The translations under genes were made by a program, and so were the position numbers. Positions 16,171 through 28,941 of a stretch of 40,076 nucleotides of DNA are shown piece by piece. Position 1 is the first letter of the stretch. Each line of letters starts with the position of its first letter. The stretch covers positions 185,816 through 225,891 of the forward strand of contig CATLOR010000003.1 in NCBI GenBank assembly GCA_950054255.1, in the 5' to 3' direction. The notes under the pieces were generated by a model. That model was not told where the DNA came from. It saw only the letters and a list, made by a program, of their open reading frames with translations, and made no database searches. The stretch is from an uncultured Rickettsiales bacterium (GTDB lineage: Bacteria; Pseudomonadota; Alphaproteobacteria; Micavibrionales; GCA-2720935).

Positions 16171-17283
16171 TTATTCTCCATTTCTTGTAGTTGTAAGAGT
16201 TGCCCACGCATAAGCGGCAGCCAATGGGACGACACCGTTTCCACAGGCTCGAATTCTGTCCACCCGATTGGCCAGCCCATCAGCCATTCGACAAATTGCG
16301 GGTTTAAGACTGGTTGGGATTTCGTCCCAATCTCCGTTTGACCCGGGTGGGAATGGTGCGATTTGATAACTGTCGACGTTAAACCCTTGCTTTGTTGCGA
16401 ATTTCCCTTCAGGCGGTATTTCTGTTCCGACGCTATCGGTGTTGGCCAGTTGATCTGCTCTCTCAGATTGCTGGGGCGCGTTCTTCCTGCTCTCTGGCCG
16501 TTCGGCCCCATCAGTTTCTTCATTGCTTCGGGACTGCGTGATGGCAGATGATCCAATGTGTTCGGCGTTGCCCAATTCACAATCGAGACTTCCAGACGGC
16601 ATTTGGGGTTGTTCGCCTCTATTTCCTTTTTGCATGGGCCATTCGCCGAGGACACCCTCACTGTTGGCCACATATGCTTCACTTGATCCCGAAGGCTCAA
16701 TGGCATGCCCGCATCCAATCGTTCTTTGAATTTCTTGTAAGTGAGACAACCACCCATCGGCTCTGTCGCTTTCACGGTACGCCAAAATGAACAATCGCTC
16801 CCGTTTATGAGATGCACCGACTTCCGACGCTGAGAACAAGCCTGCCTTAACGCAGTAACCCAAGCTGGATAAGTCATCGTGGACTTGTTCAAACCCCAGT
16901 CGTAGATGTCCGGGTACGTTTTCAAAGAAACAGAGTCTTGGAGAGATTTCTTGAACCACGCGAAACACATCTGGCCAGAGATGTCTTGGGTCGTCTTTTC
17001 CTTTTTGTTTTCCAGCGACGCTGAAGGGTTGGCACGGATAACCCGCAGTGATGCAATCCACGAGGCCACGCCATGGCTTGCCATCGAAGGTGCGTAAATC
17101 CGTCCAAATAGGCGCTTCATCCATGGTTTTGTCTTCCATGCGCGTTGCCAAGATTTCGCACGCAAATGCTTCGATCTCGACAAAACAGACTGTTCGAGCA
17201 TTTGGCTGCGCCATTCTAATGCCAAGGTCGAGTCCGCCAACGCCGGCGCACAGCGACAAAACTGAGAGGGAACGACTATCCAC
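16171..17283 (-). CDS. DNA cytosine-5 methyltransferase (Dcm type)
   Basis: Methylates C5 of cytosine in a specific sequence. Starting from GTG 17283 (AAAGGAAG 7 bases upstream) gives 370 residues; the frame runs open to a TTG at 17307. Motifs are in the right order: S-adenosylmethionine site LSLCAGVGGLDLGI at about 9-22, motif IV GYPCQPFS with catalytic Cys84, motif VI FFENVPGHL at about 119-127, motif VIII-like GASHKRERLFILA, and the final ACGNGVVPLAAAYAWATL (motifs IX-X). The region between (about 160-330) should hold the target recognition domain. It ends 5 bases before the second methyltransferase, so the two form a pair. A long open frame overlapping it (16155-17285) is a shadow. Confidence 0.92.
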   Translation of the reverse strand: MDSRSLSVLSLCAGVGGLDLGIRMAQPNARTVCFVEIEAFACEILATRMEDKTMDEAPIWTDLRTFDGKPWRGLVDCITAGYPCQPFSVAGKQKGKDDPRHLWPDVFRVVQEISPRLCFFENVPGHLRLGFEQVHDDLSSLGYCVKAGLFSASEVGASHKRERLFILAYRESDRADGWLSHLQEIQRTIGCGHAIEPSGSSEAYVANSEGVLGEWPMQKGNRGEQPQMPSGSLDCELGNAEHIGSSAITQSRSNEETDGAERPESRKNAPQQSERADQLANTDSVGTEIPPEGKFATKQGFNVDSYQIAPFPPGSNGDWDEIPTSLKPAICRMADGLANRVDRIRACGNGVVPLAAAYAWATLTTTRNGE

Positions 17284-17319
17284 AAAACAACTTCCTTTGG
17301 TTTTCAAGTCAGCAGAATG

Positions 17320-17352
17320 CGAGTACGCACCCCATATTTTGGGTACGCACTA
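17320..17352 (-). promoter_or_regulatory. Direct repeats upstream of the methyltransferase pair
   Basis: GTGCGTAC occurs twice on the minus strand, at 17350-17343 and 17330-17323, exactly 20 bases apart. Between them is an imperfect palindrome, CCCAAAATATGGGG. They lie 40-70 bases upstream of the GTG start of the C5-methyltransferase and just after the terminator of the preceding metal operon. Two turns of helix apart, they look like a dimer operator overlapping the promoter. No regulator is identified. Confidence 0.4.
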
Positions 17353-17357
17353 AAATA

Positions 17358-17379
17358 AAAACCTCGAAAGCGAGGTTTT
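17358..17379 (-). terminator. Rho-independent terminator after the metal-efflux operon
   Basis: AAACCTCG pairs with CGAGGTTT around a 4-base loop; on the minus strand it is followed by TTTTTATTTT. It would end transcripts of the CDF/czc operon, separating it from the methyltransferase pair. On the plus strand the T-run is shorter. Confidence 0.7.
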
Positions 17380-17482
17380 CTGCTGGGTTAATAAGTATTT
17401 TTAAGTGCGGACTGCGGACCCAAATTTTTGAGGTGTGACTAAAGAAACACTGCGCCTAAGCCCGCCGCATAGGGTTCAATCT

Positions 17483-17573
17483 CCGGAAGTACCTTTTTGC
17501 TATAACAGGGAAGGGAAAAAGCAAAAGCCACGCCCATGGTCAATGGTTGCGTGGCTTTGCGGTACAATTCCGG
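17483..17573 (+). ncRNA. Structured RNA candidate with long-range pairing
   Basis: In the 336-base stretch 17284-17619 without a clear gene, several complementary blocks nest: CCGGAAGTACC (17483-17493) pairs with GGTAC (17561-17565) and TTCCGG (17568-17573), enclosing a strong hairpin GCAAAAGCCACGC (17521-17533) / GCGTGGCTTTGC (17549-17560) with one bulged A. An alternative pairing exists: CTTTTTGC at 17493-17500 with GCAAAAG at 17521-17527. The layout reminds me of C4-type antisense RNAs of P1/P4-like phages, but I cannot confirm that. A 62-codon plus-strand frame starting GTG 17435 runs through it; the structure explains the base pattern at least as well. The coding strand of the RNA is not certain. 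Confidence 0.4.
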
Positions 17574-17619
17574 CGATTGTATTGATTAGACTAGGCGATT
17601 TTGTTCGTCCTGTCCGCTC

Positions 17620-22825
<5,206 letters not shown>

Positions 22826-22829
<4 letters not shown>

Positions 22830-24112
22830 TTTTGGTCTCCTGTTTTTAGAGAAATTGTTTGTTGAATTAAATGCGCATGGGCATTCATAAGAAAATCAGC
22901 TTGTGCTTTTGCCTGATGTAACTTCAACAGGCTATCAAGCTGAGCTTCCTGCATCTCATAGAGTGTTCGTTGCGCATCCAATAACTCTAGAAAGGAGAAT
23001 CGACCAGAATTATAACCTTCGGAGGCCTGTTCATACGCTTTCTGAGCACTTGGAATAATGTCATTTTTATAGGATTTAACTTCCTGAGATGCTGCAAGAA
23101 GCTGTTGATACACTTTTTCTGAAGCTTCTTGCAGCGACAGTAAAGTTGACCTGTTTTCACTCTCAGCCACTATCCGTTCGGCGCGCGCCTGAGCTATATT
23201 CCCCTGATTACGATCAGAAATAGGAATTGGTATAGAAAGTGTCGCCATAAATGCATTGCTGTCGGTTTCGTTAAAACGGCGAATACCTAAGCCTATTGTA
23301 GGATTTGGCACACCATAAGCCTTGGCCAGTTCTATATTGCTTTGCGCCTGCAGTTCTTTCAGCTTCATCATTTCAGCTTGTGGCAGGTTTTCTAGCGCCT
23401 TAATCAGTTGCTCTTTTTCAGGCACATCAAAAGCCGTCTGAAGAAAACCACTCCCTTCATTGATTTGATCAACGCCACTGGCTAAAATACGCTCTAGTTG
23501 CGCTTTTGCAGAGGCTAATTCTTCTATGGCTTGCGCTTTTTCAATCGCAGCGGCTTTTTGCTCGATATCTACCTTGGTGTGTTGAATATCAGAAGCAGCT
23601 GCTGCACTCACACGCTTCTTAACGGCTTCATGGGTTTTATCAGCCAATGCCAGACGTCTTTCGGCGAACCTCAGTCTTTCTTGAGCGATGACATAACCTG
23701 CATATGATTGATGCGTGCTTGCCAATGTCGCCAAAATTTGAGAAACAGCTTCTTGCTTAGCAGCTGCGAGAGCATAGTTTGCAACATCTTTTCTATATGT
23801 ACGCTTCCCTGCGATCTCGATTTCCTGTTCCACCCCTAAGGTTAATTCAGCGCCATCAACGCCGGAAAAATTATCATCGCCCCCAAAGTTTTCAAACTCC
23901 ATAATTGCTTGAGGGTTGGGACGAAGACCTGCCTGAAGAGCCTGTCCTTCAGCAGACATGATAGAAGCAAGGTTCGTTTTTATATCGGGATTGTTTTCTA
24001 AAACAATTTGGAATACAGGATGCAGATCTGCTTCCAAACTCTGCGCCTTACTCTGTAACGGCATAGAAAACAGCGCCGTACAGGTTAATAAAGTAAGTAT
24101 TTTTTTATTCAT
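22826..24112 (-). CDS. czcC: CzcC outer-membrane efflux protein (TolC family)
   Basis: A 428-residue outer-membrane channel of the CzcCBA system. A signal peptide (LTLLTCTALFSMPLQSKAQS) is followed by two repeated halves of long helices. First half: NNPDIKTNLASIMSAEGQAL, RPNPQAIMEFENFGG, EIAGKRTYRKDVANYALAAAK. Second half: GVPNPTIGLGIRRFNETDSN, SIPIPISDRNQGNIAQARAE, and the late YNSGRFSFLELLDAQRTLYE. GIRRFN and PIPISDRNQGN strands belong to the barrel region. The product would form a trimeric pore exporting metal beyond the outer membrane. First gene of czcCBA here; a small Cys/His-rich protein precedes it by about 108 bases. Confidence 0.93.
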
Positions 24113-24219
24113 AGTTTATCTCTTTTGCTCGATTGATAGGAATTAATACCAGCAAAGCCGCTGGCCTAGATCGGGCAAAAGTCTATGATAATAAGGATAA
24201 ATCTAGACGCACTTTGCCC
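24113..24219 (-). promoter_or_regulatory. Leader region before czcC with two hairpins
   Basis: Two inverted repeats lie between the small periplasmic protein gene and czcC. CTTTGCC / GGCAAAG (24212-24218 with 24223-24229) spans the upstream stop codon. CCAGC / GCTGG (24149-24153 with 24160-24164) lies nearer czcC. Neither has a proper T-run in the minus direction. They could reduce read-through or be operator sites. No metal-responsive regulator gene is seen in the cassette. Confidence 0.35.
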
Positions 24220-24594
24220 TTAGGCAAAGATACGAGGTGGGCGCTTGAGACCGTAAATAAGTTGGGAAGAAACCATAGAGGCGTTCAGGCTGAATTGCTT
24301 GTTTTTATTAGCATTTAAGCTATGACCTAAGTCAGATGCGTTCCCATAAAAATGAGTGTGATGACAACCATGCCCACAGTGGCCGCACAAATGGTTATCC
24401 GCAGGCCGTTCGTTGGGAAAGTTATCATCTGTACTTTGGTTATCAGCTGATTGCGATTGTTCACAATCCGCCGTAATGCAACTCAAAGACCCAGCGTCGT
24501 CAAAAGCATGCACAGCCGGAGAGGATAAAAACCCACCCAGCAAAAAAGTAGCCAGTACAAATATGTGCATAAACTTTTTCATTCTTCTAATCAT
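24220..24594 (-). CDS. Periplasmic Cys/His-rich protein at the head of the czc operon
   Basis: A 124-residue protein with a clear signal peptide (MKKFMHIFVLATFLLGGFLS then SPAVHA) and an acidic/Ser/Asn-rich mid-region with isolated Cys (SCITADCEQ). A compact metal-binding cluster CGHCGHGCHHTHFYG lies at about 70-84, and the tail ends LIYGLKRPPRIFA, a signature seen in small proteins next to efflux operons. Its place directly upstream of czcCBA points to a periplasmic metal chaperone or sensor, but that is inferred. Start is uncertain: ATG 24594 or the in-frame ATG 24582 are both weakly supported by AGAAGA. It lies 30 bases after the AAA ATPase gene. Confidence 0.75.
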   Translation of the reverse strand: MIRRMKKFMHIFVLATFLLGGFLSSPAVHAFDDAGSLSCITADCEQSQSADNQSTDDNFPNERPADNHLCGHCGHGCHHTHFYGNASDLGHSLNANKNKQFSLNASMVSSQLIYGLKRPPRIFA

Positions 24595-24624
24595 AACTTG
24601 TATTCAAAAAAATAACAAGAGAAA

Positions 24625-25869
24625 TTATCCCCATAAATTGCTTATCGGGATAGCCCATAAATTCTGCCCAAAAGGCACGACATCTTTGCCACGATACAGC
24701 ACAACACCACAAACGAAATCATCGCTTGTAATGTTTTGCAGTTCTTCTAATCCTTTGAAATCAGATTTCGAAACACTATCACGTTGTTTCACCTCAATGG
24801 CGACCAATTGCCCATTTGGCTTTTCTACAACAAAATCAACTTCTTTGTTATCGCTTGTTCTGAAATGAAATAAGTCCATTTTATCATCACAAAATGTCAT
24901 CAATTTAAGGAGTTCTGTCGCCACAAAATTTTCAAGTACATGACCAAATAGCTCTGGTCTGTTTTTCTCAAGATCACTTAATTCATATTGCATTAGGTGA
25001 CAGAGCAACAACGTATCCGTCATATACCCTTTGGGAGATTTCACCAGCCGTTTGCCAATGTTGCGATACCATGGTGCTAACTCAAAAGTCAGGAACAGCA
25101 TTTTAAGCAATGTTTTGTAATTACGTGAGGTCACAGGGTTAAGGCCCGCATCTCGAGCAATATCCGCATCATTGACCAAGCCACCTGCACGATTAGCCAG
25201 AATACGAAGCAAGTTAGGAAGTGTGCTGAGTTTCTCAATTTCAGCTAGCGCACGGACATCTCTCTGCAAGATCGTTGTGAGATAGCCATCAAACCAAGTT
25301 GTGCGCTCGTGGATATCTGCCCCCGATATTTCAGGGAATGTTGCAGTTCGAATAATGTCAGAGAGGTTTTGTTTGTTTTTATCTGCTTCAAAGTCTTTAT
25401 TGAATAATCGTTCTATAAAATCACCATTACCGCCCAGCGCTTCGGCGCCTGAGACAGGATAGAGCGTAAGTACATTCATGCGCCCCACTAGCGGATCTGA
25501 GAGTTTTGGCAAAGCCATGATATTGGCTGATCCTGTAAGCAAGAAACGACCTTTAAGTTTGGGACCTTGCGCTTGGCGCAACTCATCAACAACAACTTTC
25601 AAAGCCCTAAAAATCTCAGGCACCAGCTGCACCTCATCGATAATCAATGCGCCCTTACGTTCTCTGAGATAACTCTCTGGTGCATTGGCAGCAGCAGCCA
25701 TTTGCGTTGTACTATCAAATGTTACATATTCGGCAGGGTATTCTTTTTGAGCAATCGCTTGAACCAGCGTGCTTTTACCGGCTTGGCGTGGTCCATTGAG
25801 GAAAACAACTGGACTAACTTCTAGAGCCTTGAGAAGCTTGCTCCTCATATGCCGGTTAATATGCGCCAT
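24625..25869 (-). CDS. AAA ATPase with DUF4143 C-terminal domain
   Basis: A 414-residue protein from ATG 25869, which has AAAGG 7 bases before it; the frame is open up to 25911. N-terminal AAA_14 P-loop ATPase: Walker A GPRQAGKST (about 26-34), Walker B RKGALIIDEVQLVPE (about 90), sensor LLTGSANIMALPKL. The C-terminal half (about 190-414) is DUF4143-like: FDGYLTTILQRDVRALAEIE, then SRNYKTLLKMLFLTFELAPW, and near the end VDFVVEKPNGQLVAIEVKQR, a restriction-endonuclease-like core with E and K. Such proteins are widespread, often as toxin-like or orphan genes in mobile regions; their function is not established. It stands alone here, 82 bases from the next phage gene. Confidence 0.85.
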   Translation of the reverse strand: MAHINRHMRSKLLKALEVSPVVFLNGPRQAGKSTLVQAIAQKEYPAEYVTFDSTTQMAAAANAPESYLRERKGALIIDEVQLVPEIFRALKVVVDELRQAQGPKLKGRFLLTGSANIMALPKLSDPLVGRMNVLTLYPVSGAEALGGNGDFIERLFNKDFEADKNKQNLSDIIRTATFPEISGADIHERTTWFDGYLTTILQRDVRALAEIEKLSTLPNLLRILANRAGGLVNDADIARDAGLNPVTSRNYKTLLKMLFLTFELAPWYRNIGKRLVKSPKGYMTDTLLLCHLMQYELSDLEKNRPELFGHVLENFVATELLKLMTFCDDKMDLFHFRTSDNKEVDFVVEKPNGQLVAIEVKQRDSVSKSDFKGLEELQNITSDDFVCGVVLYRGKDVVPFGQNLWAIPISNLWG

Positions 25870-25950
25870 TGTTATACCTTTTTTATTTGTTCGTATAAAT
25901 CTATCTTTCATAAATTATAAAACAAACTTTTATATTTGCAAGAATTGTTT

Positions 25951-26127
25951 TTAGCCCTGTTTTCCTGCCTCATACGCTTCTTGCAAAGCATCTTTGATTG
26001 CCCAGACGGCCACATCGTGAAAATCAAGGCTGTCGCTGTTTCGGGTTTCCAGCGTTTCAAGGTTCAAATGCTTCTTGGCAATTTCGGTTAGAAGCTGGTC
26101 GATTTGCTGTTGGGTGGCTTTAGGCAT
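25951..26127 (-). CDS. DUF6900-type small protein
   Basis: A 58-residue protein starting at ATG 26127, which has a near-perfect ribosome site AAGGAGG 6 bases upstream. The frame is open further back to 26232 but that part overlaps the previous gene and lacks a ribosome site. The sequence, including LLTEIAKKHLNLETLETRNS and DSLDFHDVAVWAIKDALQEA, fits the DUF6900 pattern, a short helical protein common in mobile elements. No function is known. It overlaps the 72-residue gene by 8 bases and probably shares its transcript. Confidence 0.75.
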   Translation of the reverse strand: MPKATQQQIDQLLTEIAKKHLNLETLETRNSDSLDFHDVAVWAIKDALQEAYEAGKQG

Positions 26128-26338
26128 ATTCACCCTCCTTGAAAACACGGTCGGTGATGTGTTGCAGGTCGTTGGCAATATCCGCCAAGAACCCTGCGTC
26201 GCCCCAGCGTATCTCCTCGGGGTTGCTTTCAAAGTGATCTGCGCTTGCCGTCTGTAAGCGCTCCAGCATCACGTCAATGCGGGCTTTGTGTTCGATAAAG
26301 GCTTCCAGCGCCGTTCTTTTTTCTTGTGTGTTTGTCAT
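26120..26338 (-). CDS. Small hypothetical phage protein
   Basis: A 72-residue acidic protein that I do not recognise. It is mostly helical: KRTALEAFIEHKARIDVMLE, RLQTASADHFESNPEEIRW, DAGFLADIANDLQHITDRVF. AAAGGAG lies 8 bases before the ATG at 26338. It overlaps the DUF6900-type gene by 8 bases. The 92-base upstream gap contains CCTCG followed by 16 bases and TGGTGT, a possible weak relative of the bipartite element seen elsewhere, and shares TGAAGCGTT and AACAAAGGAGCAAAAAC with the DUF3489 upstream region. Confidence 0.65.
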   Translation of the reverse strand: MTNTQEKRTALEAFIEHKARIDVMLERLQTASADHFESNPEEIRWGDAGFLADIANDLQHITDRVFKEGEYA

Positions 26339-26430
26339 CGTTTTTGCTCCTTTGTTAACACCAGTAACGCTTCATTTCCGAGGGTTATCAAGTCAATTAG
26401 CATCAGTTTTTGCTTATTGTTTTTTTGGGA

Positions 26431-26877
26431 TCAGCGCGGCATTCGCATGTTATGCACAAGGCCTGCTGTTATCTTTTCTATTTCTTTTTTAAAGTTATCT
26501 TTTCTTCCTTTATATGGTGTGGACACTTCTGTCGTGTCTAGAGTGGACAGTTTCGGCGTGTCTAAGCACGACACTTCTGGCGTGGTAAGTTTGGGGCTGT
26601 GGATAAGTATCGACTTATCCACATGGTAAATATTAGATTGCCCACGCCCCCGTTGTTGGGTTGTCACCAGCTTGTGGCTTTCCAATTCTGTCAGGAATCT
26701 TTGCACCGCACGGGGCGACATGCCCAGCTCTTCGCCCAGCGTCGCTAGTTTTGGAAAAGCCTGTCCATCCTTGCCCGCATACTGAATAAGACGCGCACAA
26801 CAGAGCTTTGCGCCGTGACTTAAATCTGTCCGGCGCAGTATCTCATTCGGAATCGGGGCAAAGGTCAGTTGGCTCAT
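26431..26877 (-). CDS. Helix-turn-helix protein, replication/regulatory type
   Basis: A 148-residue protein. Residues about 5-90 form a winged helix of the HTH_36 kind seen in plasmid/phage replication proteins: FAPIPNEILRRTDLSHGAKL, then ARLIQYAGKDGQAFPKLATL, recognition helix EELGMSPRAVQRFLTELESH, and a wing KLVTTQQRGRGQSNIYHVD. The second half is Thr/Ser-rich (about 97-125), with repeated short phrases (PKLTTPEVS, PKLSTLDTTEVST) and a basic end. The role is probably control of phage DNA replication or gene expression. Its ATG overlaps the DUF6362 gene end by 4 bases. Confidence 0.7.
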   Translation of the reverse strand: MSQLTFAPIPNEILRRTDLSHGAKLCCARLIQYAGKDGQAFPKLATLGEELGMSPRAVQRFLTELESHKLVTTQQRGRGQSNIYHVDKSILIHSPKLTTPEVSCLDTPKLSTLDTTEVSTPYKGRKDNFKKEIEKITAGLVHNMRMPR

Positions 26878-27257
26878 ATGCGGGCGGCAATCTTACCCAG
26901 CGCGCATTTGTACATCTCCCAGGCTTTTGTCCGCCCGACACCAAACTGCGCGCAGATCAGCTTCCAGCGCACACGTTCGGCCCGTTGCCAGACGAGCTTA
27001 CGCTCGTCCACCTCTAACCAGCGCAGCCATACAAATAGCACTTCCTCCATTTCTGTTATGTCATTCATGCTTGGCCTGATCCGCATCGGCTCTTTCTCCA
27101 TCTGCAGGATTTCCATTTCGTCGCGTTTGATTTTAGGCCATGTGCTGAAATAGCCCTGCACACGCTCTTCGGGCAATCTGCGCAGCGTGCGCGCCGCATC
27201 ATGAATGCGGTCTTCTACGTATTTCTGCTTTACAGTGACGGTCTTGGCTTGTTTCAT
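26874..27257 (-). CDS. DUF6362-family protein
   Basis: A 127-residue basic protein fitting the DUF6362 family of alphaproteobacterial prophages. Landmarks: VEDRIHDAARTLRRLPEERV near 14-33, GYFSTWPKIKRDEMEI near 35-50, RPSMNDITEMEEVLFVWLRW near 62-81, and a C-terminal helix-turn-helix-like part, WQRAERVRWKLICAQFGVGR then TKAWEMYKCALGKIAARI. The WPxI and late RTKAWEM-type motif suggest DNA binding. It is coupled to both neighbours by 4-base overlaps, forming an operon 27496-26431. Confidence 0.78.
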   Translation of the reverse strand: MKQAKTVTVKQKYVEDRIHDAARTLRRLPEERVQGYFSTWPKIKRDEMEILQMEKEPMRIRPSMNDITEMEEVLFVWLRWLEVDERKLVWQRAERVRWKLICAQFGVGRTKAWEMYKCALGKIAARI

Positions 27258-27496
27258 GAGCGCACCTCCACAACAGGATTGGACGGTTGCTGATCACGCT
27301 CAATGGATTTGAGTTTGATAATCCCATCAATCCAGTGCAAGGCTCTGCCAACCTCACGGACTTCCTTAATCAGTTGCTGGCGGATCATTTCCAGATCGTC
27401 ATCGCTTAAATCTTTGAGATGCCCTACGGGTGTGTGTTGCACCGATTTAAAAACGGCATCACCAAGGTTTATTTTTTCTTGTACGGACATAGTCAT
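27254..27496 (-). CDS. Small hypothetical phage protein, first gene of an operon
   Basis: An 80-residue protein not assigned to a family. It opens SVQEKINLGDAVFKSVQHT, has an acidic helix DLSDDDLEMIRQQLIKEVRE, and a Trp/Ile segment RALHWIDGIIKLKSIER. Amphipathic helices dominate. AGAAGGAG lies 5 bases before an ATG at 27496 (a second in-frame ATG follows 6 bases on). Copy a of the bipartite element lies about 37 bases upstream of the start, so this gene is the first of the transcript that continues into the DUF6362 and HTH genes. Confidence 0.65.
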   Translation of the reverse strand: MTMSVQEKINLGDAVFKSVQHTPVGHLKDLSDDDLEMIRQQLIKEVREVGRALHWIDGIIKLKSIERDQQPSNPVVEVRS

Positions 27497-27533
27497 ATCT
27501 GCTCCTTCTAGATTTTGTTGGTCCTAAAAGGCA

Positions 27534-27566
27534 GGTCTGCGATAACGCCTAAAAACGACGAAAAAT
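27534..27566 (-). promoter_or_regulatory. Bipartite TCGTC-N17-CAGACC element (copy a)
   Basis: CGTC at 27560-27557 and CAGACC at 27539-27534 with exactly 17 bases between, in the gap after the sigma factor gene, 38 bases before the 80-residue gene. Same spacing as copies b, c and d. Confidence 0.55.
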
Positions 27567-27568
27567 AA

Positions 27569-28144
27569 TCAAAAATAATTTTTGAACTGACTTTGCATCA
27601 GATACTCCTTCAGTTTTTTGACGCGCGATGAAAATGTGGTGCGCGGTATCTTTAAGATTTCAGCGGCTTCACTGATGGAATGCTCCATAACAAGATCGAA
27701 TGTTTGCTGAAGCTCTTCTGGCAATGACTCTCTGATTTTCAAAATATCGATGCGCTGGATCGATAGATCAGCAAAGCTCTCAAAAGGTTTGTCACCCCAC
27801 AAGCCACCCGTGTCATCAAGCTGATCGATGAATAGTGTCTCTTCATCATCAAAAGCAGGCTGATCCAATGAAACTTCTTTTATTCTGACCTTCCGTTTAT
27901 CAGTCGTGATCTCACGGATCATTTGAATGCTGCGATGATTAATCACCATGCGTGTAAAGACATCTTTCTCAGCCCGGTCACCTTTAAAATTTCCTTCGTC
28001 CTTCAAGTAGGCCATCATTAACTCTTGCTCGATGTCCTCTTTGTCTTCTGGCCTGAAAAGCCCAGTCTTGATCATGCTTTTAGCTTTTATAGACACAAAA
28101 AAAGCGGCGTGGGTATCCACGCCGCCGTAACGGTTCTTTGGCAT
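27569..28144 (-). CDS. Phage-encoded sigma-70-like (ECF-type) RNA polymerase sigma factor
   Basis: A 191-residue protein with the two-domain plan of small sigma factors. Region 2-like part at about 10-95: THAAFFVSIKAKSMIKTGLF, EDKEDIEQELMMAYLKDEGN, RMVINHRSIQMIREITTDKR. An acidic linker (about 95-130, EVSLDQPAFDDEETLFIDQL) follows. Region 4-like helix-turn-helix at about 137-185: ILKIRESLPEELQQTFDLVM, SISEAAEILKIPRTTFSSRV, KKLKEYL. Length and linker are usual for the group, but an anti-sigma gene is not visible. It lies among early phage genes, so it may switch on a subset of them. A recurrent bipartite element upstream of its neighbours is a candidate target. Confidence 0.82.
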   Translation of the reverse strand: MPKNRYGGVDTHAAFFVSIKAKSMIKTGLFRPEDKEDIEQELMMAYLKDEGNFKGDRAEKDVFTRMVINHRSIQMIREITTDKRKVRIKEVSLDQPAFDDEETLFIDQLDDTGGLWGDKPFESFADLSIQRIDILKIRESLPEELQQTFDLVMEHSISEAAEILKIPRTTFSSRVKKLKEYLMQSQFKNYF

Positions 28145-28282
28145 TTTTTCTTCTCCAAGTTGTGGAACTCAGAAAGAAAAAAAGCAAAAAATGGTTCAAT
28201 TAGAAGCTGTTAATCTTATAAAAATACAATCATATTATGCAGGATGTATGAGAAAGCCTTATTACCAAGGAAGTAGCTCAAA

Positions 28283-28447
28283 TCATTCACATTTTTTGGT
28301 TGCGGTTGTATGATCTTTATCATCATACAAAGATGTGTTTTCCAAGCGAATCGAAGGGCTTTTTACTTGGCGAATGATTGCCACTGCTAATATTTCGGCA
28401 ATTTCAGAAATATGACTATGGTTGTCTGTTTTTATGTTTGTTTCCAT
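28283..28447 (-). CDS. 54-residue protein upstream of the sigma factor
   Basis: A short gene found by reading the minus strand. ATG at 28447 is preceded by TTGGAG with 8-base spacing; TGA at 28285-28283. The product starts METNIKTDNHSHISEIAEIL, continues AVAIIRQVKSPSIRLENTSL, and ends with an Asp/His/Lys-rich tail (YDDKDHTTATKKCE). Small proteins of this kind are often found next to the recombinase module in alphaproteobacterial islands, with a similar helical start and a short basic motif, but function is unknown. Copy b of the bipartite element lies 35 bases upstream of the start. Confidence 0.6.
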   Translation of the reverse strand: METNIKTDNHSHISEIAEILAVAIIRQVKSPSIRLENTSLYDDKDHTTATKKCE

Positions 28448-28479
28448 CAGGTTTCTCCAATTTGGTTTGTCCTGATGGG

Positions 28480-28510
28480 TAGGTCTGCAAAAGTTTTAGA
28501 AAGTGACGAA
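28480..28510 (-). promoter_or_regulatory. Bipartite TCGTC-N17-CAGACC element (copy b)
   Basis: CGTC at 28508-28505 and CAGACC at 28487-28482, exactly 17 bases apart. It starts inside the last codons of the recombinase-associated gene (ends 28516) or just after its stop and serves the 54-residue gene starting 35 bases further on. The middle (CTTTTGCAGACCTAC) resembles copies a and c. Confidence 0.55.
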
Positions 28511-28515
28511 AGTTT

Positions 28516-28941
28516 TTATGTGTCCGTTAAAAACCCGAAAACTGTTCTTTGCTCCTGCCAAGAAATCGGGAAACCACGCACCACATTTTGCAGAGTAAGT
28601 GTGCGTGGTTGCTTGCCATTTAAAACAGCCTCAATGATGTCAGGGGCGAGAAGTGTTAGGCGCATCACACGATACATATGGGTGACTTCAACCTTTTCCT
28701 TTTCAGCCAGCTCCTTAGGCGTCTGGTATTTTCCTTCATCAAGCATGCGTTGCCACGAGAAGGCTTTCCCCAGCGCTGATATAAACGTGTAATCCGTATT
28801 ATCTGCTTCTGCGTCGATCATTTCGCTGATTGTTTTGCCGTCTGGCCCTACGATCATCTTGCGGGAGCTGCGACGGCTAAATTGCATCGGGATACGAATA
28901 TGCAGCGTGTCCAGCGCAGCATTTACAGATATGGTTGTCAT
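28516..28941 (-). CDS. Recombinase-associated protein
   Basis: A 141-residue protein of the type that follows serine recombinase genes in alphaproteobacterial prophages and islands. It opens with a strand LDTLHIRIPMQFSRRSSRKM, then KTISEMIDAEADNTDYTFIS, a helix YQTPKELAEKEKVEVTHMYR with the look of a ParB/HTH element (VMRLTLLAPDIIEAVLNGKQ), and ends TLQNVVRGFPISWQEQRTVF. The helix-turn-helix part suggests DNA binding, possibly control of recombination direction. The gene touches the recombinase gene by one base (28941), so expression is coupled. Confidence 0.75.
   Translation of the reverse strand: MTTISVNAALDTLHIRIPMQFSRRSSRKMIVGPDGKTISEMIDAEADNTDYTFISALGKAFSWQRMLDEGKYQTPKELAEKEKVEVTHMYRVMRLTLLAPDIIEAVLNGKQPRTLTLQNVVRGFPISWQEQRTVFGFLTDT

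Noticed and set aside
16155..17285. 376-codon minus-strand frame overlapping the C5-methyltransferase
   Set aside because: It has no family features and lies one frame off a gene with every Dcm motif; a long open frame here is a by-product of base composition.
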